Positions 11,341 through 22,517 of a DNA stretch of 64,000 bases are shown in pieces (position 1 is the stretch's first letter; each line of letters starts with the position of its first letter). The position numbers and the translations under genes were made by a program. Source of the DNA: Moringa oleifera (lineage: Eukaryota > Streptophyta > Magnoliopsida > Brassicales > Moringaceae); the NCBI GenBank assembly GCA_021397835.1, contig JAJFZO010000028.1, positions 3,085,501-3,149,500 on the forward strand, written 5' to 3'. The notes beneath the pieces were generated by a model. That model was given only the letters and a program-made list of their open reading frames with translations, was not told the origin of the DNA and did not search any database.

Positions 11341-12180
11341 TTTCATGTTTTATTATATATATTTTATTAATTAATCACAAATTTTTTTTTATAATTTTTG
11401 TAAATTAATTAATATTTATCATTTTTTTTGCAATTACAGTCAAACAATAAAAAAATGTCAAACAAAAAAATACATATATTTATAACTACAACTATTATCA
11501 TTTTACAAAATAAAACAATATTAAGTATCAAAAATAAACAAAATATCCACAAAATAAATTACATAATTGCCACTTTCGTCGCTCCGTTCTACCATTACAT
11601 CAAAAAATACCCAGTGCATTAGATGTGTCACTCCTGCAATAGTTATAGAAAAGATACATTATTATATAAGCTCTATTTACCATATAATTAATTTACATAT
11701 CAAAATAAATAAGCAATTATACTAAAGCTTGAAAATCAAATATAATAAAAAGTTGGGAATGCATTTAGATGTCAAAAATATAACTTCCTGTAACCTATAA
11801 GGTTTATATATTAATTATAATATGCAATTTTCTATTCTAATTCCCTACATCTAGGCATTAAAAGTGTAACTTCTTGTAATGTAATAATAAGTGTGAAAAT
11901 TAACTGATTATGAACATATTTATTTCACATGCATGCTTGAATACTTTCCCTTGTTTTTTGCTTTACCAACTGCTTAAAGATGACATTTATAGAATTCTCA
12001 ATAGAATTGACAAAGAACTTAATAGAATTAGTAGATGGCTCAATGAATAGAATGAGTAGAGCGTTCAATGAATAGAATTAGTTCATCATGCTTAAATTTA
12101 ACCAAGACAAACAACATATAATTAAAATACACTATTAATGAGCTAACAAGGATTACATACCTGGCTATGATAGTAACTGT
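11341..12180. other. CACTA internal noncoding stretch
   Basis: AT-rich sequence downstream (on the - strand) of the Ulp1-like gene. It includes a short repeated phrase built on 'aatagaattgacaaagaact' and 'caatgaatagaa' near 12,000-12,080. No coding sequence is recognised. Confidence 0.4.
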
Positions 12181-12184
12181 TATA

Positions 12185-13160
12185 CATGCATAGCCCATTC
12201 ACCACATACTTCATCAATTTCTTCATTACTATATGTATCCTTACCATTGAACTTTAAGACTAAAACACAAAAGAAGATAACATAATCAATTTAATATTAT
12301 TCATAAATATAAAATATTTAATATGTAAATAAAATAAATAATTTAACCTTCTCACAAAGAATTTTTGGATCTTCAATTATTTTCTTCATAAATTGAAGTA
12401 CAAAATAGCCACATCTACACCACCTATTTGAATCGATGCCTATACAAGTAGAAACATAATCATTAACACATTATTTTTAATATTATTAATAATAAAAAAA
12501 CAAAATGAACTCATTTGAATTCGTTGCCATGTAATATTTGATCTCACATGAAACATTTGAAAACCCCTGTATCATTAACCAATAAACATTTGAAAATATG
12601 TAGTATTTAGAAGTAATAATGAAACCAATAAACAAAAGACATAAAGTAAAACTTGTACTCACATGGTCACAATGTTTTTAAGATCAGATCCTACTTCATG
12701 ACCCAAAGAATCCAAATGATACACTATTCGTGATGCCATATCAATAACCACTAATTCCCAATGAAATCTATTCGTAATAAGGAAAACGAAAGGTGATAAA
12801 TAGCCAAATGAGATATGTCTTGGTAAAGCAATTAAGATAAAAATTTCTTACTTTGGATTGTAAGGCATGAAAAGAATTTGGTTTGAATGTGCTTTTTCTA
12901 ACCACTCAGCAATATGTCGTGCTCTATCTTTTAACCTACTTTCATTATTTAGTCCACCAGAGAGTGAGACAATCACAGGATTGATGAAGCCAAATTGTTT
13001 CAACTTTTTCGTGTCCTTCAAATTAGCATGTAGATATCTAAAAGTGAACAAATTGAAAGTTAAATCATATAAATATAGATATTGAAATAAACTAATATTA
13101 AATTTCATCTCACCTGATATACAGACAAATGCTAGTTCCTCCCAGTTCTTTTTTATCAAT
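12185..13160 (-). pseudogene. Ulp1-like (C48) cysteine-protease domain gene of the CACTA element
   Basis: The - strand translation gives, in order: SGGLNNESRLKDRARHIAEW and ILFMPYNP near 13,000-12,850; then, after a probable intron, HWELVVIDMASRIVYHLDSL near 12,765-12,700, holding the His-Trp of the protease active site; then CGYFVLQFMKKIIEDPKIL near 12,410-12,350, holding the Cys-Gly. A one-base deletion just before the Cys changes frame. The tail is KFNGKDTYSNEEIDEVCGEW and a stop near 12,190. This order is that of the Ulp1-like domain found in plant CACTA elements. Most catalytic residues can be seen, but the frame is broken and the N-terminal region is not identified. Confidence 0.75.
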
Positions 13161-15355
13161 CATGATAGAGCAATCTTCTGATCCAATATAGCAATAAAAT
13201 GGACAGCAAAAAACATCATCATCAAATCTTACTCTAACTTTATTTCGTATATTAATCATCAATGGAAAACAATCATTAAAGCATAACTCATTACAACTTC
13301 TTAGTCATATCTGCAATCCTACAAATATAAAATGTAATCCAAATAAATAATTAAAGTATAATTCATTACATGATACTAGTTTTTACAATAAATAATACTG
13401 TCATAAAAGAAATAGGAAAACAATCTAACTTTTTTGCCTTCAATTAAAAAGTTTACTTGTAAGCTTCATCAATCCAAGTTCCATCACAATCAGATCACTC
13501 CATCAGAAAACTCCTTGGACAATCTATTCAAGTGCATCTAAGATTTATCCATATTTTATCCTATGATGACAAATAAAAGAAAACCCACTTATTATGCATG
13601 TTTATTATGTTTGTAATACATATCATATAAAGTAATGTTATTGTAAAAATAAGATTTAAAAACAAGGTGCCCACTAGACTGAAAGGCCTCAGGCAAAGCG
13701 AAGACTATTTTTTCTAAACACATGGTACATTAGTAGATTACTAAGAAATTACTAACCTGGAATGATGTTATCTATGCAGAAAAAGTAATGGCTTCCATTT
13801 GAAGGCTTTTGACTTTTCTTTCAAGTTCTATTAATATGTAACAAGCTTTCTTTTCCTTCAATCGAGCAATTGACTATCACAGCAATTATCCTGCATGATG
13901 AACCATATCATTTGTGAGAAAAAAAACCTTTATTACTAGCACAAAAAAATACTAAAAAGTTCTACTTTAATTAAAGTGTCAGAGTATCAATAAACTTTTT
14001 CTCTCAATGATTATTCTATATTTTTGGTTTCTCTTAAGGATTCAATTCATGTACTAAATGGAAGTCTTATACTATGACATCAATATGCAGTAAAACGATA
14101 GAATGTTGGTGCTTTGTCTTCCATGTGGCGGGGTCAGTCAAGTGGCAGCTCCTTTTCCAAGCTTACATGTGTGATGATTCTCCGAAAAGAGCAAACCTGG
14201 CCAGCCCGCCAGGATTCAGTTATCAACCTAGGATTCAATTATCAACACATAAATATGGATGACAACTTTGAATAGCACAAAGACATCTTAGATGAGAAAG
14301 AATTAAGTGTCCGAATTCCAGCTAACTAACACTTATAATCTAAAATTTTGGTCCAAGAATGAGCAAGCATGCTTTGACAACAAGCTTTCTTGCCTACAGG
14401 GATGAGAAAATGCAGCCCGTGAAGGCAGTACCTAAGGTTGTCTAAGCTACTAAATACATATACATAGAGAGAAAGAAAGAGAGTTAATTTATCTATGTTA
14501 GGTTTTACTTTTCCATAAATAGATGCACGGTACACACTTGGGTGTGGCTTTGTTGCACCATTAGGAGAAACTTGGCAGCCCCAGACATGGCTTACAATTT
14601 CTCCCTTCATTTCTCACTTCATTTACTTACAATTTCCAGTATCACAAAGGTAACAAACATGGGTATCATCCGAAAATGCATAATGCCAAGAGAAGAAAAT
14701 TTTAGAACAAAACTAAGCAAGAAATTGGAAGAATCAACAAAAAAATCTCTCTCTCTCTTTAACAATGTGAGGTGAAAGTTTGATTAGTTTTACATACCAT
14801 TTTTTTACTTTAATGGTATCATCCGACTGTGCACGAACCCTATTTCACAAAATTTCTTGAAAGAACGAAGCTTTTCATCAATTATATGATATTGAAAGAG
14901 AGAAATCTCTGATATTTTTGGGTATTTTTAGGGGAGAATGAAGAACACCACTGCCACTGCGTGGGTGAAGAGCTTTCTGGATATTTACAGTACATTCTGT
15001 GTACTAGTTAAATTTTATTACTGTCAAAATCATTGCATAAGATTCCAGTTGACGAAGCGGTAAAGTCTCATAAAATTGATTAAGAGAGCCTAGGTTCAAG
15101 TCAGCCCCCAGGCTTCTTTCTCAAAATAATTCGAACATATGTTTTATTAAATAAACAACATAGCAAACCAAAATCAAACAGGTCTTGGGTTTGAGTCCGT
15201 TGGTCTGCATTTTCAATCAAGAATTTAAATTAAATATCAATCTGTGCAAGACATGTCACATCTTCTACTTTGGGTAGATGGCAATGATATTTATCAATCT
15301 CTCCAAGAGAGATTAGGTTCAAGTCTCCAACACACTTTTTTTTTCTAACTACAGA
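13161..15355. other. CACTA internal region without recognised gene
   Basis: Lies upstream of the Ulp1-like gene on the - strand. Short open stretches exist (for example about 14,326-14,610 on the - strand) but resemble no family and have no splice context. It may hold the eroded 5' part of the element's gene and leader. Confidence 0.35.
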
Positions 15356-15360
15356 TTTTT

Positions 15361-15520
15361 TATGATGGTTCCTCAGAACCATCATGTATACTACGCTTTT
15401 TATGATGGTCTCTTAGGACCGTCATGTATACTACGTTTTTTATGAAGGTCTCTTAGGACCGTCATGTATACTACGTTTTTTATGACGATTTTTTTAGACC
15501 ATTATGTATTCAATTTTTTA
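15361..15520. repeat. Right subterminal array: four 40-bp palindromic units
   Basis: Four units start at 15,361, 15,401, 15,441 and 15,481, exactly 40 bp apart. Each contains a near-perfect hairpin such as 'tatgatggtctcttagga' followed by 'ccgtcatgtatactacg'. The fourth is more diverged. The array sits 60 bp inside the CACTA right terminus. Confidence 0.85.
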
Positions 15521-15982
15521 ATGATGTTCATAAAAGACCATCATAAAATACCATCATTAAAAATAATTTTTCTTGTAGTGATGATGCATGCTATCATGAA
15601 TGATTTTCATTTCGCTTGGACTGTAATGTTACTGACTACTGAGTACCTTAAAGAAGAAAAGAAAGAGAATAATGTAAGACAAAATAGAGGGAAAGAAAAA
15701 TCAAAGTGAATGTTCTCTTGTACGCCACAAAAGGTCATTAGGGTATTTGTGAAACATGAATGGAAAGAATCAGTAAGAGATTATGATCATTGAATAGGAT
15801 GAAATATCTTGCTTTAGCAGGTCAAGGTCTTAAACTATTGAGAAGCAATCGGTGTAATTGTAGCTCATAAGGCAGACAGAGACCCTTTTTCCATTCGGAG
15901 AAACAGAGTTGAGAACATTCAATGCAGTTCGTTTATGCCAGCTAATGGTGTTACAGTTTCAAGCATCAAGTCCATTGCATAA

Positions 15983-16980
15983 TCATTGAAGTATTAACAT
16001 TATCCTTCTAGCTAAAATTGTAAGTTAGATCTTCACAATATATCATTCTTCAATTCATAAATTCACTAGTTTATGGAGTCTTATTCTTTTCCTTCCAAGG
16101 AGGGATTATTATACAATATATTCATGTTGAGAAAGGTAATTGTATAACTAAAATGTATGATCAAAGGATTATTTTAGCTGCCTCTATTTTCTCGCAGATT
16201 TTCTTTGTCCTCATTGGTGCGGCGCTAACATGACACTATTCTGATCCCTTAGTGATATGTATAACAACAGAGTGACAGCATATGAGTGAGAGCAAAGAAC
16301 AACTGCGGTTGATAAAAACACTATTTTATATGTCTGGAATCAATGATATGAGTTGGCAAGGGCTCGATGGATTGATCTGGTGGTTGAGATATTGAATATA
16401 ATAACTTCAACTTGAAGTTTATGGTTAATGCTTCCATTCTGAAACACTAGTAAGCATTGGATGGTGCATCATACTCATCAGTGTAAGGTAGTGTAGAATT
16501 TCTTTTGGTTTATGATCTGATATTGTTCTTAAAGTTTGAAGTACTGGATATATTGGGAGGGGTCAATAAGAGATTGAGTTAACATTTTAATATCCTTGAA
16601 AGTAACCACTGTGTTGTCAAATTCATATTATGTACTGCAATGGTGTCTCATTATTGGATACATTATTGCTAAAGTACCACAGACCCCTACCTGTCACCAT
16701 CGTAGCACTGCAAAAGCATAGCAATTTAGCTTATTGGCCAACTCTACTCAACTGACTTTCAGGTCGTCCGTGGATATAGTCCCTTGCTCAACGCCTTTAC
16801 TTATGCAATTGGCAGTGACAAAGGGTATATAATGTTTAAGAACAAATCAGTATTGGTTCAACTAAGGAGTATTATAATGCTTAAAATCAAATTCCTACTT
16901 GCAATTTTCAAGGTATGAGAAGTGGGATATCCAGATAAAGAGGCATGTAAGTTATGAGTGAAAGTTTGACTAACTTTTAT
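15983..16980. other. Sequence downstream of DUF3326, copy A
   Basis: Noncoding flank. 16,180-16,390 matches copy B 63,367-63,578; 16,391-17,725 is missing from copy B. A few word-level similarities to coding sequence occur, but nothing could be identified. Confidence 0.45.
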
Positions 16981-16984
16981 CTTA

Positions 16985-17850
16985 TTTCATCTGTTCTCAG
17001 CTTTTTCACTCTAGATCACATGCATATTTTCAATGAATTAAATATATTGATAATGTTTAAAATTAGTGATAGAGATCTTTATTGAAACATCTTAAGATAT
17101 TGTTTGTTTTGACATTGATCGTTATTGGAATATGTCATGTAGTCTTATATTTTGAAAATTTCATTCATTTTATGTATATTAAAAGGTTAAAATGTTCTTA
17201 AATTTTACGTAGAATTTTTTTGTGAATTTGTATCCGATGTTGGATTTGATCTACCTTTTAGGTCCTAAATATGTCAATGCATCATCAGCTCCCCAAGTTT
17301 AGGCATATTAGATCTTATAGATGACGTCAAATAATGATACTCAAAATTAGTGGCAGGAACCATGTATCAAAACCACAAAAGGTATTGTTTGATTTGCACT
17401 AGTCGATATTGGCACATACCTTATAATTTTATCTTTTAGATACATCATTCACTTTAAGAGGTGTTTTGCGAGGTTAAGATATGCATGCACTTTATATTGC
17501 TGTAACCGAATTAAGATTTGGTTGACCCCTTAGTGCCTTAAAAATGTAAAATCATTATCAGTGTCCCAAGTTTAAGTACATTGAGTTATGCCAAATGATG
17601 ATACTCAAAATTAGTGGCAGAAATTCTTTGTCGAAATCATGCTAGATATTGTCCTTTTTAGCATTGGACATTGATAGCACACACCATACGATTTTGTCAT
17701 TAAATGACTCATTCACTCTAAAAGACCTATGGTGAGGTTAAGATGTGTCTAGACTTTAGATAACATTTACTTGGTGAGTTGTACTCGATATAGGATTTGA
17801 TCCATCCCTTACAGGCCTAAAAATGTAAGAATATTATAGTTTGCAGTCTT
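16985..17850. repeat. Three degenerate ~275-bp tandem repeats
   Basis: Matching landmarks recur at about 17,261 (ggtcctaaatatgtcaatgc), 17,535 (gccttaaaaatgtaaaatc) and 17,814 (ggcctaaaaatgtaagaata). Each is followed or preceded by further shared phrases: 'caaataatgatactcaaaat' near 17,320 and 'caaatgatgatactcaaaat' near 17,590; and 'ttcactttaagaggtg' near 17,450 against 'ttcactctaaaagacc' near 17,711. The spacing is 274-279 bp. Copy B keeps only sequence of the last unit. The units may derive from a tandemly amplified LTR or MITE piece. Confidence 0.7.
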
Positions 17851-18360
17851 TGCACATCGGTTTGATTCAAATCCCATAAAGAAATTAAGTAAGACCCAAA
17901 AATCAATAATGCTATTTTTCTTTGAATCGTTCTAATTCAAATTCACTAACAAGCAAAACAAGCATCTTGATTCATATTTATTAAGAGATAAGAACCCTAT
18001 GTATAAGAAATTAGGGTAAACACCATAGTTAAGATGCATGAGAAGGAATGTGAGTGATAAGCCAATGATGAAAGATTTAAGATGGATCTTGATAAGTTCA
18101 AAAATAATTCTTAAAAAACCAAAGAGACAACTTTCAATAATATTATGTCAATAATAAAAAGTTGCCTTCCCTTCACGTTATATTGGCTTATACAGCCAAA
18201 TAGATTAAATGACTTAAAAGGGAAATAAATCGAATCCTACATAATAAACAACTATGAATATCCAGTATCAACCCATTAAGTGTTTTTTTTTTTTTTAATT
18301 TTTAGCCATTGCCTTTTTTATTAATCCCTTCGGAACATGTATTAGATTATTTGATGGTGC
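17851..18360. other. End of copy A homology and spacer
   Basis: Aligns with copy B from about 63,690 to the end of the window (shared 'gtaagacccaaaaatcaata' and 'attagggtaaacaccat'). Beyond about 18,140 no comparison is possible because the window ends in copy B. No coding sequence is recognised. Confidence 0.55.
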
Positions 18361-18364
18361 TTTT

Positions 18365-19865
18365 GAACCCTTCATTCCCATTTTCTTGAAAAGGATTTGT
18401 CCTTAAATCTTCACCTACTTTAGAACGAGACAAATTAGTAGCATTAAGACTTGCATGAACTTACATTATACTTAACTGAAAGGTCTAACTTGTAAGCATT
18501 GTCATTGATCCTTTCAATCTTTTAATATAGATCATCTTCCCTTGGAAGTAGTTTAGAGCACCTTTGATTAGGAAATCCTTATTTCCTCATATGCAACCAA
18601 ACCTAATTACCTGACTCACAGCCAAATTTGATGCCCTGCCTTATTAGCTTGGTCAGTATATTGTTCAATTCTTCTTTCAATACTTTGGTGTGTCTTTTCA
18701 TGGATCTATTTAACAAAGTAAGTATTCTTTTATCTATCTAAATTAATTCATCTGACAAGGGAAGGCATTAAATCTAAAGAAGTTAATGGATTAAAACCAT
18801 ACACAACTTCAAAAGGTGAAAATGTAGTGGTTGAATGCACATTCTTATTATATGCAAACTTACTTATGGCAAACATTCTTCCTATATTTTCAAGTTAATT
18901 CTTTTGTAATATAGCACACAACAAAGTACATAACGTTTTGTTAACTATTTCTAGTTGCCCATCAGTTTGTGGGTGATAAGTAGTAAAAAAATAAAAATTT
19001 AATCCATATTTTAGCCCTCAAAGTCCTTTGAATATGGCTTAAGGACTTTGCATTCTTATTTGAAATAATACTATAAGGCATGCCTTGTGATCTTACAATC
19101 TCCTTAAAAAATAAGTCAGCAACATGATGCATCATCGGTTTATGACATCGAATAAAATGAGCTATGTTCAGAAACCTGTCAGTAATGATATACATGGAAT
19201 ATCCCTTTTTGACTTAGGTAAACCTAACATAAAATTCGTAGATATGTCAGTCCAAGGTTCACTAGATATAGCTATACAAACCATGGAACTTAACCTTAAA
19301 CTCAGTTGGTCTTCAAGTAATACATTTCTCACAAGTTCATGCAACATCATTTTCATATAAAGCTAAAACAATGTGTTCATGCAAAATAACTAATCTCTTA
19401 AATATACCAAAATTTTCCATCAAGCAACCCTATGAGCTTCTTTAACAAGAAAGTACACAATGAAAATTTAGGTACACACAATTTATTTTCTCTTAAGAAA
19501 AAAACTTGCCTAAAGAATAAATGCTACCTTTTTACATGCAATAAATACATTAGCAAAATCAAAATCATCAATGTACAAGTCTCTAATGTATTTAAAGCCT
19601 AATAAATTTGCATCTATGATAGAAAGTAAAGCATACCTTCAAGACAATGCATCAACCAAAAATTTTTCCTTACCTTTCTTTTATACTTGATCGCATAAAG
19701 GAATGTTTTAATGAATTCCACTCACTTGTTTAGTTTTCTTTGGCCCTTTAAATGCTTTAAAGATTCATGATTAGTATGGATCATAAAACTTAAGGCTAGG
19801 TCACTAAATGTTTTTTATCACTTACAATATGTACTTTGAGGTGTGTTTTCATGCCATAATCTTAC
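18365..19865 (-). pseudogene. Ty3/gypsy RNase H-integrase relic
   Basis: Read on the - strand from 19,865 downward: an RNase H tail with HTNHESLKHLKGQ near 19,780; a KEKFLVDALSRR-like segment near 19,660; an EPWTDISTNFMLGLPKSKR segment near 19,250; the integrase core IITDRFLNIAHF near 19,185; EIVRSQGMPYSIIS near 19,090; and [20 protein letters not shown] near 18,820-18,770. These are standard plant Ty3/gypsy pol landmarks. The second catalytic Asp of the integrase DDE triad is Asn here (SNKN where the family has SDRD). Stops and frameshifts are frequent. No LTRs could be assigned. It is on the strand opposite to the gag-pol relic at 26.9-28.6 kb. Confidence 0.8.
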
Positions 19866-19964
19866 TTTTCTCATGAAAGGAACACTGATTTAACATGATA
19901 AGAGTTATTTTATGTTAAGAACAATAACATCTATGTGTACATTTTGTGAGAGAAAAAGAGGACG

Positions 19965-20285
19965 TCATGGCTGATTGATAAAATTAATATGAGACATCAT
20001 CTCATGAGTTCATGTTTATGAGAGCTGAGACTTACGAAGAATCTAGAATGCATGGCCTACACCTTTGTACATTATATGCTCTACTCTATTGCCTACTTGT
20101 GCCAAAGCAGCACAAAACTCCAAGTTCCTATCCCTCAATATGTCTGTCTTCGATATGCACACCATGGCAGCCAAATTTCTCAACCCTACTAATTTTACAA
20201 ACCTTTTTGCCATTGGGTTACACCATGGATGGTCATGATTAAACCCATGTGGCAAGCTAATCGCCAATAGGTGTCAAATGCAGCC
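19965..20285 (-). pseudogene. Plant carboxylesterase (CXE, alpha/beta-hydrolase) C-terminal fragment
   Basis: The - strand translation shows FDTYWRLA, a frameshift, then NHDHPWCNPMA, MVCISKTDILRDRNLEFCAA, RVEHIMYKGVGHAF, and a tail with THEMMSHINFINQ to the stop at 19,965. This is the C-terminal third of a plant carboxylesterase, where DILRDR holds the catalytic Asp and the GHAF segment the catalytic His. Three in-frame stops in the tail lie where the family usually has Gln or Arg, consistent with C-to-T changes. No upstream half with the oxyanion HGG or the GDSAG serine motif was found. Confidence 0.85.
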
Positions 20286-21140
20286 AAACTTTTAAAAATT
20301 ACTAAGAATTATAATTTATTAGTAGGTTATTTGCGAAATAAAGGTTGGGTCTATCATTGAACTTTTAAACTGTAATTTCATTGGTGGATCAACCCAAGAT
20401 GCTTTTTAAGATGATGAAAAGGATACAGTTGCACCATCTCTACATAAAGCACCTATAACCATCGATGGGTTTGCCAACTTTGCTTCAGGTTCTTCTGAGT
20501 TTGCTGTTACTAGGATATCTAGTTCAGCAAGTTTACCGAGTATAGGTAAACAGTGGATTTTTGTATAGAATAACACATAAAGATTAATAATTAATGTTTT
20601 TAGTACTTTGAATCATTATCTTTATAAATTTTCTCAATGTTATTTACTATTTGTTATTTTATTATCCTATTTAACAAGATCAAACCTTTGCATAAATGTT
20701 CTGTGAAGATTTATAAGATTTTTTACAAGAGAGTTGATCCATTTAGGTACACATGAAAGGCGATTTCTCAAAAAACTAAAGATTTTTATTTTAAAGAATT
20801 TAATATACCTATAATTTTTTACAAAAAAAATATTTTACATTTTAACATACTAACCATTTTTTTAATTTTTTCGAAAATGTTTTACATGGGGTGATGAAAT
20901 AAATTGCATGGCAAATGCCGCATGAAATGTTCGAGCTATGGATCGATATGCTGACTTGATGTGTGCATATCGCCACAATGTAAGAAATAAACCTCAATTT
21001 GTCCTAGATTCTGTATAAGAATAATGGCAAAAACAATGGAATCAATCAAAGTATTAAAAAAAGTATGAGAGCATGTCTTGCAATCGCAGCGCGAGACGGG
21101 CAAAGCTAGGTCAAGTCTCTATCGAGATAACACTAGTTCA
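20286..21140. other. Spacer with one unidentified open stretch
   Basis: A + strand stretch of about 55 codons at roughly 20,405-20,570 reads DEKDTVAPSLHKAPITIDG, FANFASGSSEFAVTRISS and SIGKQWIFV before a TAG. It has non-AT-biased codon content but I do not recognise it. The rest is AT-rich without genes. Confidence 0.3.
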
Positions 21141-21239
21141 TATTCACTACAAAACCATTATCGATACTTGGTACGTATAATATTTAAATTATTTACATAA
21201 ATATAAACAAAAATAATATGTTTATTTATTAAATATTTT

Positions 21240-21890
21240 TTTGGACCCAGGAGTTGGATCTTGAGCCCGCTACAATAGAGCTTTTTAAACAGATTCATAT
21301 TAAGAAGTCTAACAGCGATGAGTTCATAATGAGCGTGCCAAACAAATAAATGTAACTTTTTTGTTTTTAACATTAAATAAATAAGTAAAATTATGATATT
21401 TTTTTTACTTCACTATTTGTTTCAGTTAACGAATAAGTTAACAAACTGTTTTATTATAAGAACACTTCGAGAAGTTGATTGCCTTAGCTTCTTAACTAGA
21501 GAAAGAATCTTTAACATGCTTGAGATAGATTACACTAAGCTTTACTATAAGGCTATAAGTGGAGAGAAAAATCATCATGTACATAGGATTAGGAGTGAAG
21601 CTCGATCATGGTATTTAGGCGATAACTCTAGTAGTGGACCTTTTATTGATGATGTAAACAAGCATGAATGAGCTTTTAGATAAAAGTTATAGAAGAGTGC
21701 ATGGAGCTTGAGCATAAAGCTATGTAGGAATGATTGAGCGAAGAGTCTAGGGCGAGAGAGCATGATTGCTTACGCTAGGAGAGCGAGATGCAGGAGCACT
21801 TATGGAAAGAGCGTGATATGAATAAGCACATCCGCAGGATGGAGGATTTTCTTTTGAGAAATGTACCTCCAACATCACCTGATTCTTAGT
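21240..21890 (+). pseudogene. Transposase_24-like protein of the CACTA relic
   Basis: The translation gives EPATIELFKQIHIKKS and EFIMSVPNK near 21,265-21,350, then an open stretch (IDYTKLYYKAISGEKNHHVH, WYLGDNSSSG) to 21,671. A charged, heptad-like tail EMQEHLWKERDMNKHIRRME ends near 21,888 with PPTSPDS and a stop. The pattern 'ELF..TH, then a short conserved linker, then a coiled coil' is that of the non-catalytic CACTA protein. Stops and frameshifts interrupt it. Confidence 0.5.
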
Positions 21891-22096
21891 CGTACATGTT
21901 TCTTTTATGAACAGAATATCAAATTGATTTTTTATATGTATTTTTTTATGAAAAGAATATTTGATTTGTTTATTTAATTTATATTATGTAGAATAACAAC
22001 ATATTGTATTTAATTTTTTATTTTATTTAATTTATTTTTTTATCAATTTTATGTAATTTTAGATTAATTATATTTTTAAAAAATTAATATTAAACT

Positions 22097-22400
22097 TAGC
22101 AATGGATTTGAACTAGTCGATAAACTAACTTTTTAGCAACTGATTCGAATCAGTCACGAAACTAATCTTTTCAGCGAATGATTTTAATCAGTCGCTAAAA
22201 CTGACTTCTTAGCGACTGATTTAAATTTGTCACTAAACTAACTTATTAGCGACCGATTTAGGTTTTTAACTTCTAATTGAATAAATTGCTGATTAGTCAC
22301 TAAATTTAATGACAAATTCAAATCGATCACTAAAATTAGTCATTAAAACCATCATTATCTCTTGCCTTCTTTAGCGACAAAGAGTGAGTAATTTAGCGAC
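22097..22400. repeat. Subterminal ~37-bp palindromic repeats of the CACTA relic
   Basis: Units begin at about 22,097, 22,134, 22,172, 22,209 and 22,247. They are variants of 'tagcgactgattTaaatcag' followed by 'tcgctaaactaac'. Further single copies continue to about 22,480 in both orientations. Confidence 0.7.
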
Positions 22401-22517
22401 GAACTTAAATTGATTGCTAATTTACCGATGAATTTCAAAATCAATAGCTATGTTTTTTTGCGATAACCATTTTTTTACTAAAAAATTTATCGCTAAAATT
22501 AAGTTTTTTTTAAAGTG

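Larger units (their letters stand above)
11016..15580 (-). mobile_element. CACTA (En/Spm-type) element with Ulp1-like domain, inside DUF3326 pseudogene
   Basis: The right end reads ...TTTTTCTTGTAGTG, the reverse complement of the classic CACTACAAGAAAAA terminus. The left end is decayed (CAACCACAAGAAAAC). Both ends carry subterminal arrays built on a palindromic ATGACGGTC..GACCGTCAT unit. The internal - strand gene at about 13,160-12,185 encodes a Ulp1/C48-like cysteine-protease domain typical of plant CACTA elements. No TNP2 transposase is visible inside, so this is a deleted or non-autonomous copy. A 3-bp target duplication could not be verified because the left tip is degraded. It is absent from copy B, where this whole interval is deleted, so relative timing to the duplication cannot be settled here. 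Confidence 0.75.
8242..15982 (+). pseudogene. DUF3326 plastid-type protein, copy A, 3' exons (broken)
   Basis: A pseudogene of a conserved plant DUF3326 protein of unknown function. Exons visible: 8242-8358 (LNAAMLY, stop, PMPN, then ALDRFAEGLRALQPVHQN); 8483-8610 (VGLVLDAGIEEEL, stop, with a frameshift before LPLVEYIVID; donor gtaatg); 8992-9158 (KRVDPRAGQSTGSIKYPG, stop, then VNAVAV; donor gtaagg); 9858-10,000 (VEAVISHM, then IPCAHAPAMSPIPFAKFL); and a last exon 15,821-15,982 (NY, stop, EAIGVIVAHKADRDP, then RRNRVENIQCSSFMPANG, ending TAA). Exons 1-2 are deleted here but kept in copy B. The exons expected between 10,000 and 15,821 were not found. A CACTA element (11,016-15,580) lies in that interval. 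Splice signals are mostly recognisable. Confidence 0.85.
21145..22517 (+). mobile_element. Short CACTA-like relic
   Basis: The left end is CACTACAAAACC at 21,145. The right end is ...TTTTTTTTAAAGTG at 22,517, whose reverse complement begins CACTTTAAAA. The right part carries subterminal repeats around AGCGACTGATT (22,097-22,400). The interior encodes a small protein resembling the Transposase_24-type second gene of plant CACTA elements. The ends are only loosely matched and the flanking trinucleotides differ (att and taa), so the limits are tentative. Confidence 0.55.

Noticed and set aside
14326..14610. 94-codon open frame on the - strand inside the CACTA element.
   Set aside because: No family resemblance, no splice context; likely chance.
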